From: Siphonodentalium dalli
Taxonomy: Eukaryota; Mollusca; Scaphopoda; Gadilida; Siphonodentaliidae
Direction: 5' to 3'
DNA length: 64,000 bases
NCBI GenBank assembly: GCA_032622095.1
Contig: CP136061.1
Coordinates: 66,531,127-66,595,126, forward strand
The notes under the pieces are model-generated. The model was not told where the DNA came from, ran no database searches, and saw only the letters and a list, made by a program, of their open reading frames with translations. The stretch's first letter is position 1; every line of letters starts with the position of its first letter. Of this stretch, positions 12,020-23,955 are shown in pieces. A program made the position numbers and the translations under genes.

Positions 12020-12459
12020 TGCATAGAGCCTTGTAAACAAATTTTTTTATCAGTGTCGGTCACTCGTTCAGGAAGCGGAGGTGCGCAGTCCGAGTCATGA
12101 ACGTGTTTGGAAAAAATACCAGGCTTGTTGATTTCAATTAACCGACCAATGAACACAATTTACAACAGGATACGTGATTGACAGGCGTTATAGTTCCCAA
12201 GACATAATTAATCACAAAGAACTTATAAATCTAAGTTTATAGAAATATATTGGGGAAATTAGAAGATTTGATCAATACTAGGATAAAATAAAATATGAAA
12301 TAACTCTTGTTTAGATTAAGTTTATTAGGAGCTACATGTATAAACGAAATTATTGAAGACATATTTACCATAGCGTGATATACATTCGTTTGTAACTACA
12401 TCAAGTTAATCGAAATAAGAATTATCTATATCTATATTTTCGAATGTCTGTCTTTGTCT

Positions 12460-13079
12460 GTGTTCTATATAAATTCACGGGGGGGCATCTAGAAGACACC
12501 AAGGAGGTCTAACAGGTGTAACTTTTTACGAGGAAGAAAATGGTGCGGGTTAGATTTTTCTAAAGTGACGCTGTTGTTGTCAGGGAAAGAAAAGGGGGAG
12601 AGGCAGGGGGTCTGCAATTTTTTTTGAACACTATGCGGGGGTTGGTGGTTGGTTTAGCAGCCCGGCTTACAGGCCCTGTACATTTTTTCCTATAGTCATT
12701 TTTCTTCAAAATAATGGGACAAAAGGTTTTAAGAATGCTTCTATTATGTAATATGCATGGACTTAACTCTTGGTAGGGGGGTTTGAGTTAACCATCAGTT
12801 AACAATGAGGGATGACACCAAGGGATAATAAAAAGGTCAGCTTGCTAAATGTTTTCACCAAGGATCTATCAATGCACATTGACATGGAAAGGCTCAGATT
12901 TAAATAGTTCTATTAAAAATCATTTATTCAACCTGATATAAATAATAACATAACACAATAATAGATTTTTCAAATAAATGTAAACTCTTCACTGAACTCT
13001 TCAAATAAAAATAGACTATTCAAAAAACCATAATAAAATAAAACAAAGGTGTTAAAACAAACTTTGACAGAATTCAACG
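12460..13079. repeat. Degenerate repeat, outer part of the satellite region
   Basis: The block at 12470-12620 (CTGTGTTCTATATAAATTCA, then GACACCAAGGAGGTCTAACA) recurs in altered form at 14485-14640 next to the satellite units. It probably belongs to the same composite repeat. The stretch 12640-13079 is low-complexity AT-rich sequence with G-rich patches and no gene. Confidence 0.5.
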
Positions 13080-13580
13080 ATATTCGGTATATGTGTCTAG
13101 GATCACCTCTAGATGGGTGCTGTCAAATTTGAATGATTTTTTTTTAAATATGGCCGCTGGCAGCCATCTTGGTTTTACTCTTTGCATCACTAAATCATTT
13201 AACACATCCTGCAGAACTTATCCCTAATCCGATCACCACCAACCTTCATATGGATCTTCGGTGTGACATCTCGATGGGTGCCGCCTACCATTGTTTTCCG
13301 AATTTTGTAAAAAATAATGGCTTCCAGAATCCATCTTGGATTTTACTCTTTGTATGACCAAATACTTTAACATACCTTACAGGTCACATTTCTCATCCAA
13401 TCGTCACCAGACTTGATATGGATCTTCGAAGAGACCTCTAGATGGGAGCCTCTCATTTTTCCCCAAAATTTGTTTAAAACAAACATAGCCACCAGCAGCC
13501 ATCTTGGATTTCAAATGTCAATAAATCAGCAGTCCCTGCAGCCCACATTTATTGGAGAATTGTTTTGAAACTTTACAGTC
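13080..13580. repeat. Second copy of the GCAGCCATCTTGG repeat
   Basis: Same series of blocks as at 9536-9990: a CTCTAGATGGGnGC block, GGCCGCTGGCAGCCATCTTG, ACTCTTTGCATGACnAAAT, CTGCAG, then TCCGATCACCACCAACCTTC. About three imperfect units are visible, spaced near 170-180 bp. The copies are diverged, which suggests an old family. Confidence 0.65.
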
Positions 13581-13799
13581 TTTTTGGTAAATACAAATTA
13601 GGAATGCTTCTATAATCATGATACGGAACATTGATTGGATAATATCAGGAAAACTGAGTAAAATAGTCATTTTAAGCAGTTTGGCGGGGGTGGGTCCCTA
13701 TCCCAGCATCGGCAAAAATAAAAATTAGGGGGTGGTGGGTACCCAGAGTGCGGAAAAAATAAAAAAGCGCCTAGTGTCCTGAAACTTTTTCCTGACCAC

Positions 13800-15282
13800 C
13801 CCCTGGGAGAGGCAGAACATAATTTTGTCTTGGATTTCTCCCATACACATAATCACCTCCATGATATGAGGAATCTAATGATGTGGTTTAAAGATGTCAA
13901 CAGTGGTGCCCTTTCGAGTCAGGGGTGCACGGAAGGGGAGAGGGGCACCACAATTGATAAAAATATTTTTAGCGCATATTTCCACAAAATTGATGCATAT
14001 TCTTCCCCACGATACAAGGAATCTAATCGTGTGATTTAAATACGCCAAATTGGTACCGTTTGGGTGATAGATGGGGGTGGGATACTTAATTTGATAAGAA
14101 GTTGTTTAGTCGCCGATTACCACCAAACTTATAAATAATAATCTCCATGATATCAGGAGTCTAAGTGTGTGGTTTAAAGATGTCAAAAGTGGTGCCGTTG
14201 GAGTCAGGGTGGGTGAGTGGAGAGAGACACAAAAATTTATAAAACATACTTTTAGCGCCGATTTCCACCACATTGATACATATTATTCTACGAGAAATCT
14301 AATCGTGTGATTTGAATACGCCAAATTGGTTCCCATGATTCAGGGATAGGGAGGGGAGGGTCATCAAAGCTGATAAAAATATGTTTAGCGCCAATTTCAA
14401 CCAAATATATGCACGTTCTTCCCCAACGATACGAGGAATAAAATCGTGTGGGTTAAAGACGCCACATTTGGTGCTTTTATTTGTCTATGTTCTATATAAC
14501 TTCACGGGGCCATCTAGATGACACCTAAATGGGTCTAACAGGGTAAATTTAAGAGGAAGATAATGGTTATGTTAAAATTTTCTAAAGTTACGCAGTTGGT
14601 GTCAGGGGTAGAAAGGGGGAGGGGCAGAACAAATTTGCAGCGGATTTTCACCAAACTTGTTCATAATCATCTCCATAATAGGATTAATCTAATGATGTGG
14701 TTTGAATATGTTAAAATTGGCGCCGTTCGAGTCAGGTGTGCACCAAAATTGATAAGAAATATTTTCTCGCCGATTTCCACCAAATTAATACACATTTTCC
14801 CCAACAATACAAGGAATCTAAAGTTCGGGTGAGAGATGGGGTGGGGGCACTAAATTTGATAAGAATTTGCTTGGTCGCCAATTACCGCAAAACTGATAAA
14901 TAATCATCTACATGATAGCAGGAGTATAATGGTGTGGCGTAAAGCTTTCAACAGTGACGTTATTCGAGACAGGAGTGCACCGAAAGGGAGACGGGCACCA
15001 ACATTATTAAAACAATTGTTTACCGCCGATTTCCACCAAATTGATATACATTCTTATACATGATACAAGGAATCTAATCGTGTGATATAGGGACGCCAAA
15101 TTGGTGCAGTTTGGGTGAGAGATGGTGGGGGCAATAAATTTGATAGGAATTTATTTAGTAACCGATTACCACAAAACTTATAAATAATAACCTCCGTGAT
15201 ATCAGGAGTATAATTTTGTGGTTTATAGATGTCAAAAGTGGTTCGAGTCAGGTGTGCGTGGAGGGGAGAGGACACCAAAATT
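13800..15282. repeat. Satellite array, about 144-bp unit
   Basis: A marker like CATGATAnnAGGAATCTAAT recurs near 13861, 14004, 14148, 14290 and 14430, about 144 bp apart, then near 14675, 14800, 14910, 15060 and 15195. Adjacent units alternate between two types (following text TGATGTGGTTTAAAGA or TCGTGTGATTTAAATA), giving a dimer near 288 bp. Other unit landmarks are AGCGCCGATTTCCACCAAAT and GGGGAGAGGGGCACCA. The array is interrupted at 15283 by a LINE and resumes at 17703. Confidence 0.8.
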
Positions 15283-17335
15283 ACTTAATAATTTCTCCAA
15301 TGTCGAGAAAATTCCCCCACTAAACTTCAACAACAGAATTTTTGAGGACGATTATCAGAAAGCACAGGTCTTAAATTCAATTTTCACGAGAAACAGTACA
15401 CTAGAAAATGAAAAATCGACATTACCTAAATTTGCAGAAAGAACAACCGGAAAAATAGAAGAGATTAAAACTACTGAGGAGGACATATCAAAAATTTTGA
15501 AAAATTTACAAACAAATAAAGCCACGGGCCCCGATGGAATAAGTAACAAAATGTTAAGGGAAACACATGGCTCAGTTTGTAAACCACTTAAAATAATTTT
15601 CAATCTATCTTTAAAGAGCTGTTGTTTCCCTACAGCTTGGAAGAAAGCCGATGTGATGCCCCTCTTCAAAAAAGGTGATAAGCATGACCCTTTAAATTAT
15701 CGTCCGATATCTCTTATAAGTTGTGTCGGCAAGGTACTAGAGAGATTAGTTTTTAATGAAATTCTAAGCCATTTGAAATCCCACAATCTTTTATATAAGC
15801 ATCAATCTGGATTTATACCTGGTCATAGTACCGAATCTCAATTAATTGAAATCATTCATAATATCCACTGTGCAATTGACGAGGGCCAAACGAGTTGTGC
15901 AGTTTTTTTCGACATTTCTAAAGCGTTTGACAAAGTCTGGCACCGAGGTCTTGTTTTAAAATTAGAGAAATATGGTTTGAAAGGTAATATTCTGAAATGG
16001 TTGATAAACTATCTACAAAATAGACAGCAAAGAGTTAGAGTCAACTCAAGCTTTTCGCAGTATTCCTCAATAGCAGCTGGTGTGCCCCAGGGATCTGTAG
16101 TCGGACCTCTGATGTTTTTAATTTACATTAATGACATTGCCGATGAAATTAAATCTAGCACAAGACTTTATGCTGACGACACATGTTTAATCAACAGTGA
16201 TAGTGATACTTATAACCTTCAATCGACAGTCAATAGTGACATGAACAAAATCAGAGATTGGGCTGAAAATTGGTGTGTCAAATTTAATAGTAGTAAAACC
16301 AATCTAATGTTATTTTCCAAGCCAAGTGTAGTTAAACCTACAATCATATTCGATGGGGTAACACTAGACTACTCAAATAGCCACAAACACCTCGGATTGG
16401 ACATTGATGACAACCTAACTTGGAATACACACATTGGTAATATATGCACTAAGGCATACGCACGCCTGTCACAATTGCGTAAACTAAGAACAATGCTAAA
16501 TCGCGAAACACTTCAAACCCTCTATTTATCTCATGTTCGATCCCTCATGGAATATGCTAGTAACGTTTGGTCGGGCGCACCTGAATACTTACTAAAAGAT
16601 CTAGAAGATGTTCAATATGAAGCGGCTAGAATAGTCACCGGTTGCACCAGGTCAGTTTCAAATATTAGACTTCTGACCGAACTAGGCTGGGAGACGTTAG
16701 AAACTCGAAGATATTACAAACAGGTTTTAACATTCCACAATATAGTAAACAAAAAAACACCTAACTATTTGACAGAACTTATACCACCCAAATTCAGTGC
16801 CCGAAATGACCATGATACCAGAAATGCATCAAATTTTATTCCTATGAAATGCAACTACAAAAGAAAAGAGTCCACTTTCATGCCCAAGTGTATAAATGAC
16901 TGGAATAAACGCGATAAAAAAATAAGAAATCTGAATTATGAATGTTTCCGACAATCTCTAATTCCCAATCCGGTTAAACCCCCCAAGTATTTTTCTACAG
17001 GGAAACGATCATTAAATATCTTACAATGTCGACTCAGGTGCGAATGCAGTGAACTCCAATCAGATAAATACTTCAATTATATTGCGGTGTCCAAAGTCTG
17101 TAGATGCGGCGATGGCGAAGAAAACGCATTTCATTATTTTTTCCAATGTCAATTGCATATTATTCCAAGAGTATACCTGCTGAACAAGCTACTACGTTTC
17201 AATATTTATTCAGTAAAAACATTATTATTTGGAGATCCAAGCTTATCAAATTCCAATAATGAAGATATTTTCAAGGCTGTCCAAATTTTTATAAGAGACA
17301 CATCCCAGGATGAGAACATACAAATTCCAACTTAA
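15283..17335 (+). CDS. LINE reverse transcriptase (partial ORF2)
   Basis: The frame is open from the satellite flank (15218) to TAA at 17333-17335; LINE-derived coding starts about 15283. Counting from an ATG in the flank at 15218, the protein has KATGPDGISN at about residue 101, the LNYRPISLI block at 159, FFDISKAFDKVWH with the first catalytic Asp at about 232, AGVPQGSVVGP at 287, and the YADD catalytic box at 318-321. A thumb/connection region follows and a C-terminal C-x-C-x8-H-x4-C motif (CRCGDGEENAFHYFFQC). It copies LINE RNA at the nicked target. The endonuclease domain is missing, so this copy cannot act alone. Clade not decided; CR1- or Jockey-like by motif. Confidence 0.9.
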
Positions 17336-17702
17336 ATGAAAAAAGAACTCAAACAAAAATAATAATTCTGAGTATATGACAACAGTCATAAACCCCCTAT
17401 TGGAACATACTTACTGTCCTGCCAACTTACCATTTTAAAGGACGGATGAGCACAGAACACATTAAAGCAACATTTACTTTGAACTATATGAATTCGAAAT
17501 TGGGAGAGACTAGCAACAATCATTTACCATTATCGTTAATACCATATATAATTGTTCAATGCCATGTATCATTTTTTTTATTTCACTTGAGTGTATGGTG
17601 ATCGGGAGAGAAGTAGCATATAAGTGGCCCGCACTTGTTCTTCAATCCCGTTGCCGACTGTGTGTATTTATATGCATATATGGCGAATAAATATGTTTAA
17701 AC
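15283..17702 (+). mobile_element. 5'-truncated LINE insertion in the satellite
   Basis: A non-LTR retrotransposon inserted in a satellite unit. The 10-base word CACCAAAATT precedes it (15273-15282) and follows it (17703-17712), consistent with a target-site duplication; satellite text resumes directly after. The 5' end is truncated in the linker between endonuclease and reverse transcriptase. The 3' untranslated part is about 365 bp and ends GGCGAATAAATATGTTTAAA. The open reading frame has no stops, so the insertion looks young. Confidence 0.85.
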
Positions 17703-17900
17703 CACCAAAATTGATCAAATATATGTTAGCGCCGATTTCCACAAAATTAATACATATTTTTCTCCGTGATACGAGGAGTCTAATCGTGTGATTTTAAGAC
17801 GCCAACATTGGTGCCGTTTGGGTGAGATATCGAGGCACATCATTTGATACGAAATTGTTTAGTCACCGATATCCACCAAACTTATATAAAGTCATCTCCA
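17703..17900. repeat. Satellite array resumes after the LINE
   Basis: CACCAAAATTGATCAAATAT, then GTTAGCGCCGATTTCCACAA, then GATACGAGGAGTCTAATCGT: the same unit text as 13800-15282, in phase with the interrupted unit. It fades into unique sequence near 17900. Confidence 0.75.
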
Positions 17901-19613
17901 TATTTCGTTCTAAGGAGTTTTTCACAACCTCGACAAATGATGACCGAATTAACTCACTTGAACAATTATATCTTCTCAACTGTCATATTTATATAGGTAC
18001 GGCAAAAATAGATACATAGAAGAAAGCATTAAAAGTATATGTATTATTCTATTTAAGAGATACATATATTCTTGCAAAATGTGGGACCTTGAACCGCAAG
18101 GTGCTGGTTTGTTAGAATGGCTCGTGTATTATAACAAAATTGATTCTTTCCCATTCAAGATATTTTCCACAAAAAAGATGCAATTTGTCAAAAGAGATGG
18201 AAATGTATCGAAGGTCTGTTAAAAAATAGTGGTCGCAGTGTGAAGTCAAATATAGTTTCTTATGTGATAAAACACAGTCAGTAGCAAATGACTTTTCAGC
18301 CTAACATAAACAACTGAAAATCTCTCTCTGTGTCGGTCATATGTAGCTTATATATAGCAACATTTCTTTTAAACTGAGAATAATTAGCCTGTAGAGCACC
18401 ATGAACAGAGGAGCACCTGGATATTTCTTTAAAACATCTGTATCTTCATGAAGATATCAGTGATAATCAGGTGTCCTTAAAATCTTAGTCTAACCCACTA
18501 GATTGATTTATGCATCTCTATGTAAAACCCAATTGTCGTATTTTTGAAATAATGTTCATGTTTTGATCCCAATAAAAATAATTTAAAAAACACAATCAAA
18601 ACAAACGTTAATTCCAACCATGCCGATTTACATGTACAATTTAAAATATGGTAACATCCGAAGTAGGCTCAGTTGTAAATAAATAAATAATTCTTTATTG
18701 GTGGGACGAATTAATCGCGATAAACACAATGACAATCACTCCGACAAGGTGAGTCATTACTTATAATACATGTATAAGAATGACGTTTTATTTATACAAT
18801 TTATGAGAATACGTGTAACACTTCCCACCAAATGACCACAGCGGAGGGTGTCACATCACTTTAACCTGGGCAACACCGGATAACCCTGCTAGTTTCTTAT
18901 ATATCCTGCTTCTTGTTTTATTACATTTGATCCAGTTCTCGTCTGTAGACCGAGCATAATTTGAAAAGCTTAAGAAGCAATATGTCCATCTAAATTGCGG
19001 ACGATGAACGCTAGGAACTTGTACATAAAAGTATATTTATACTTTCATCTAATTCTTGCAACAGTTGCTTGTACATAAAAGTTTATTTATACTTTCCATA
19101 TGATAAACATTACCTCTCCTGTTTGCTTGATCGTTAAATGATGTCAGTCACGCTAACCACTCAACGTGCATGCAAAATATACCGATGTTGCTGTGTGCGG
19201 AAGATTAAAAGACTTATTTATGGATTTATTGTAGTGGACAAAACGGACAACTTAATAGCCAGATTATATCTGCACCGGAAAAAACCAATCAGTCAAATAA
19301 CATTGTCGAAAATTTTAACCACATCTACTTTACAATTTTAGAGCATACAAGGTATGAAGTGCTACGCACAAATGTATACAGTTTATCGTTCAATCGGGAC
19401 GAATTACAAAACACACACGACACTGATCTCGTCATAAACAAGAGTCACATCATATGATTCTTTTATGTAAATGACGCTGTTTCTGTTTTAAGACTAATCG
19501 TCGATTAATTGACCCGATTTTCAAACCGCCTCCCTACTTTGATTTAGGAACCATAGGTCCAGGAGGATAAATGATAACATGCAAGCCATATATATCGACC
19601 CCGGTATATTACC
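17901..19613. other. No gene recognised
   Basis: AT-rich sequence without a recognisable protein or RNA gene on either strand. A short direct repeat is visible: TTGTACATAAAAGTnTATTT occurs near 19019 and 19069. Confidence 0.5.
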
Positions 19614-20190
19614 TTAAGTCAGCGGTGATCCAAAACAGTTTCGAAGATTTTTGATGAATCCGCATAGCTTGTGGAAGCATACATTGTTTTTTGGGTTCAT
19701 TATATTTCTGAAATTATGGACATTTTTTTGTTCTGTCAAATTTAAGGGTAAAAATCGTCTTCGGAGTGAGTTCAATTTGTTACAGTCCATTATGTAGTGA
19801 TATTCATTCCCTATTTCGCTCTTATCACACAGCGTGCACTTTCTCAATTGGTAATCAATATTGTACCATGATCCAGTTTCTACTGGGAGGTGATGATTTG
19901 ACCATCTGAATTTAGCTAAAAATAACTGCTTGTTTTTGGTGGAGTTCGGATAAATATTTTTCTTGTGTGAATTTATATTTTATGATTCGATAATTTCGAC
20001 ACTTATTCATAGAGTTAATCTCGTTTCTCCACTGGTTTTGAAATTTATTTTCCAGAGTTTGTCGTGTGATATTTTTAACCGACTTAGGGTCAATTTCGTG
20101 TATAAACTGGTTTGTCCAGATATCAGGCAGTTCTAATTCTCCTAGTAACGCCTGGATGTAATCGATCCAGGGATGAGTGTATGCTCCATT
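19614..20190 (-). mobile_element. LINE relic, C-terminal region
   Basis: On the minus strand, from about 20190 downward, the frame reads HPWIDYIQALLGELELPDIW, later KFQNQWRNEINSMNKCRNYR, then after one frameshift FRWSNHHLPVETGSWY and RKCTLCDKSEIGNEYHYIMD followed by CNKLNSLRRRF. This is the region after the reverse transcriptase in one LINE group, with the C-x2-C/H-x4-C tail. It is decayed and lacks the catalytic domain. The relic at 61398-62295 looks like the same group. Confidence 0.7.
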
Positions 20191-20364
20191 TGATATTGGC
20201 TAGCCTATTTATTCATAATGTACATACACACTGTACCACTAACATAACACATGACAAAATTGTACTAACTTTCTAATATGTTGTTTTTATCTGTCCACAC
20301 TCCACAGTACCACAGTATGAGACTATTAGTATCCAATAGCCATCCATATGGATATTTTAGTAAA

Positions 20365-20542
20365 AGTAATCAAAAAGTAATCAAAATGTAATCATGATTA
20401 CAGGTACATTTGAAAGTAATCGATTACGATTACGATTACTTGTAATCAAGACATGGCATGACTACTGATTACAGCCGATTACTCCAAATTTTTTAATCGA
20501 TTACTTTGATTACGATTACTGATTACGATTACCCCAACCCTG
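20365..20542 (-). mobile_element. GTAATC-rich element end, hAT-like terminus
   Basis: A run of GATTAC/GTAATC words ending, on the minus strand, with CAGGGTTGGGGTAATCGTAA (from 20542). Similar CAGGGTTGGG-type ends are common in small hAT-like elements. I do not find the opposite end, so this is a fragment or the element is diverged. No coding capacity. Confidence 0.4.
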
Positions 20543-21657
20543 AATAGCAAATTATTTTTTCATTACGTTGGTCCATTGGTGATTCCGCACAAGGCAGTCA
20601 CGTGATATTGTTCTAGAAAAATGGTCTCGTTCGAAAATTTCAACGACATGATATATTGTAAATTATGTGTGAAGTATAGTACGGTTTTGTGGGAAACGTT
20701 TCTTCTAACATCACATGATCTAAGCTCTACTTCTATCGACATCAATATGACTGAATATCCGGTCTACTTTGTGGAATGAAGACATAATGGAATTACTTTG
20801 AAATAAGCTTCATTTTGTTTTGAATTTCGGCAGCGTAGAAAAATACACACCGATAATAGGCGTATGACTACATAGAACCGGAACCGTTTTCATGTTATTA
20901 CAAAGTGAAGACTTCTTCTTTGAATGTCCCTTACTTCATTCCAAAGACACAGTTACACGACAGACTACTGTGCATAAGATTTTAATATTAGTCACGTTGA
21001 TCACATCCATAATGGTGTTGCAAACATTCTCGACCATTACATCGAAACCAGGTGCCCTTCAACATTGTCCAGAAAATCTGTTCTGACACTAAACGATTTC
21101 GCTATATTTACCAAATGTTTCGGCATGAAACACTTACATGATATGATCTGAGGACCGACAGTCAGCTTTCAACAACCATCAGCTCATCCACATACACGTA
21201 GTTATATAATTACTTTGTTGTATACATTCATCATCACATCTTGTTTATGTTTGTATATATTATCAGTTGAGATAATATATGTTTGAACCAACCAGGATTT
21301 ACCCTCGTGTAATTACCACTAGCAGAATGCAGTAAGGTGTGGCAGTGTGTATGCAGAGACGATGGTTTACAATGCGTTACCAAATAGGACGTTACCAAAG
21401 CACGACACCAACAATTGCCATTATTGCCACGGTATAAAATCTTTCGAGCAAGTCGAATTTGACGACATATTAAGTAGCAACAATGGATGCGTGTCACTTA
21501 TCAACAGCATAATTGTTTATTTCCACAGGACACCAAAACATCGACGTTCTCAGCAAGTGGATTCTTTACTCTCCTAAGTTCTAGTCTATACCTTACATAA
21601 TATTTTTATTATATACTTACCCAAAAATTATAAAGGTTTTAGCAGTGAGATATAAGT
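20543..21657. other. No gene recognised
   Basis: AT-rich sequence with short open frames only (76-87 codons) and no recognised motif. Confidence 0.45.
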
Positions 21658-21679
21658 GATATCCCACTAGTGGGATATC
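21658..21679. repeat. Perfect 22-bp palindrome
   Basis: GATATCCCACTAGTGGGATA followed by TC is its own reverse complement over 22 bases. It could be a dimeric protein-binding site or part of a mobile-element end. No function can be read from the sequence alone. Confidence 0.7.
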
Positions 21680-21749
21680 GATATGTCACTGGTATTATTG
21701 CGCCGTATGGATCCTCATGTGTGTAGTCAGGTTATACTTCATAGTGAAT

Positions 21750-21960
21750 GTACTGACAATTATTGGGGGCCATCGGCAAGTAACGAAAGTATATACTAAA
21801 TACAAAATCTATACTTTTTGAGTGTTTTAAATATGGGACTATTTTTTTGGGCGTAATGTGTCAGGTTGATGTATTGACATTCATTGGGGGCCACGGGCAA
21901 GTAACTAAAGTATATGATAAACAGAATATCCACACTTTTTAAGTGGATATGGGTTAAATC
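21750..21960. repeat. Direct duplication, about 120-bp spacing
   Basis: ATTGGGGGCCATCGGCAAGT at 21761 and ATTGGGGGCCACGGGCAAGT at 21882 head two similar blocks of roughly 90 bp. Both continue with a GTATAT-containing stretch and a ACTTTTT run. Confidence 0.6.
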
Positions 21961-22591
21961 TCATTCGTGGTGACAAACATTTGAATTTCCACTCGTGAAA
22001 AAGTGTCGATATCCTCTATATATTGTTTATTTATAACATATATATATATTGACATTTCACTCGTACGTTTTTCAAAGATGGTCTATATTTCATATAACAA
22101 GTTTCCTGGATATAGAATAATAAATATGAATCTAATACGCCTGTCTGGAAACGCTTCCATCAATCAATATTGATTTTATTCTAATTTTTATTTTTACGGG
22201 CTATTTTTTTTTTAGAACAGATCGGCCTTAAAACTTAAGGTGAACTCAGATACATATTGAGTTCTCCCGATTGCTACTCTCCGAACGTTTCGGAGCGTAG
22301 CTAGTTGGGGAACTCTGTCTGGTTTGCACTGTCCACCAAGACAAAATATCAGATAGTTTGCTCTACAAACTCGGGAATAAACCACAATTTGCCTTTGTAG
22401 ACAAATAATATACACAATCTTCAGTTTGACTGTTTTTTATCTACAGAAAAAGTTATTTATAAATTTGAAATCGAGCTTTATAAAAAAAACTATGTTGGTG
22501 TAATTTTGGCCCGAAATAGATACTCAGCCTGTTCTCCCGAAAACCAGCACATTATCTGCTTATAATATAACTTATTTTAGGTAGAAAAAAC

Positions 22592-22800
22592 CTGCTTAGA
22601 ATCGCCCCATTTTGAGTCGATATTGTGCTGAAAATTAGATCGTGTCAGTCACATTATCGACTAAGTAATAAGGCGTTTCTAAGCAGATTATGTGCGGACA
22701 ATGACACAAACAAGCCAACTCACGACGTTTCAAGTGTATGCTCTTCAACATGTGTTTTCACTGTGGTCCGCTCCATTAAACGAAATAACGGCGAAGAGTC
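22592..22800. repeat. R1 dispersed repeat, left part (interrupted copy)
   Basis: Starts with an inverted pair: GCTTAGAATCGCCCCATTTT at 22592 and a near-complement ending TTTCTAAGC at 22683. It continues with GATTATGTGCGGACAATG and a stretch ending GAGTCCATTATTCTGCA. Related copies are at 55507, 57722, 58229 and 62296. This copy is split by the two-element insertion that follows and continues at 24874. Confidence 0.65.
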
Positions 22801-22812
22801 CATTATTCTGCA

Positions 22813-23943
22813 GGCAGTGGAGCGAACCAGTCAGTATTGCTTTGGCTCTATTAGTTCCTCTCTGTCAGAGCGTTAACACGAGTGAGTTGTGTGGTCGCGA
22901 CTTCGGTTGCAGCTGCCCTCGTGTTAATGCCGGCGAGTGAGACGGTTTTGGATTAGGCTCAGGACGGATTATGAACTTAATCCCCGACGCCGCGTTAGCT
23001 GCAGTACAAAGAAGTCGGATAGTTGACACTGTTAGTTGGAATCTCCAAGCTAACAGGGGCTATCTGGTTCTTTGCATTGAATTCCGGACAGAGGATGCTG
23101 GTATCCACAGGTCTTCTGCCTGGGACAGGAACGCCGAGACCTGCCGTAATCTGAAGAAGGGGCCTCCAAAAAAGAAGACGCCATCAAGAAGAAGAAGGGA
23201 CTCTGCCAGACGGGCGAAATGGAAGAAGAAGAAGGGGATGACCGTTGATCTGCCGGTCACCCCTCCCCGTGTGGTTCAGCCGTCCGGTGCCACAGCCGGT
23301 AGGTCGGAGTTGTCTGAGAGACGCACAGACGACCCGACCTGCATGGAGACAGGCGACATCGCACCAGCTAGCAGGGACTCCGTTGATCTGCCGGAGGTCC
23401 CTGCTGTCGTCGTCGAGGCAAGCGGAAACAGGGACGTGGACACCACCCCAGATGTTCATGCCGCCAGCTTCGACGTGGAGTTGGATAGCCTTCGACCTAG
23501 GACACCGGAGTGCCATCACATCCCGGTGTCCTCCATCTCCACCATCACCACGAACACAGAACAGGAGCAGGAACCAACACCCCCTGCTCCTGCTGAAGAT
23601 TGGGAAACAGAACATCAAAAAATTATGAGGGAATCTGCTATGGTCATCACAGAAGCAAAACAAGCACAACAAAGATCTGATCAGTACATAATAGAACAAG
23701 AACAAAGAACTGAAGAGATCATACAACAAATTCGACAACAACAACAACATGAATCTTCACCATCTTCAGTGGAGAAGCCTAACTCCATGAAAAAGAGAAA
23801 AAAGAAGAAATAATTGAGACAAAAAATGCTTTTCCTATTTTTTTCTGATTATCTTAATAAAGCTAAGAAAATTAGTGATTAAGGAGAGGCGCATTTCGGC
23901 CCTTTCGACAATCCCGGGCTAGCCCACCGAACCACTCACTTAT
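22813..23943 (+). mobile_element. Unit 1 of an adjacent pair of related elements
   Basis: Begins GGCAGTGGAGCGAACC, with a leader (TAGTTCCTCTCTGTCAGAGC, then CACGAGTGAGTTGTGTGG), one open frame, an AATAAA at about 23855, and a 3' tail with an ACAATCCCGGGCTAGCCC block. It is preceded by ATTATTCTGCA (22802-22812) and followed by ATTATTCGCTTA (23944-23955), an imperfect target-site duplication. The layout (5' leader, one basic protein, A-rich 3' region, target duplication) suggests an RNA-copied non-autonomous retroelement. The class is uncertain. Confidence 0.65.
22971..23813 (+). CDS. Basic protein of repeat unit 1, possibly LINE ORF1-like
   Basis: 280 codons from ATG at 22971 to TAA. In order: a conserved head (MNLIPDAALAAVQRSRIVDT), FRTEDAGIHRSS, a strongly basic patch (KKGPPKKKTPSRRRRDSARR then AKWKKKK) at about residues 62-90, a Pro/Ser/Thr-rich middle, a Gln/Glu-rich probable coiled coil at about 215-260, and a Lys-rich end. 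The basic patch and coiled coil suit an RNA-binding protein of a retroelement, but I recognise no named domain. The head and basic patch are shared with unit 2 and the C-terminal half is not, so the conserved half is probably under selection or of the same recent origin. Confidence 0.55.
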   Translation: MNLIPDAALAAVQRSRIVDTVSWNLQANRGYLVLCIEFRTEDAGIHRSSAWDRNAETCRNLKKGPPKKKTPSRRRRDSARRAKWKKKKGMTVDLPVTPPRVVQPSGATAGRSELSERRTDDPTCMETGDIAPASRDSVDLPEVPAVVVEASGNRDVDTTPDVHAASFDVELDSLRPRTPECHHIPVSSISTITTNTEQEQEPTPPAPAEDWETEHQKIMRESAMVITEAKQAQQRSDQYIIEQEQRTEEIIQQIRQQQQHESSPSSVEKPNSMKKRKKKK

Positions 23944-23955
23944 ATTATTCGCTTA

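Noticed and set aside
23060-23750. Minus-strand frames of 66 and 188 codons opposite the basic protein
   Set aside because: Shadows of the + strand frame; Phe/Leu-rich product arises from its Lys/Glu codons.
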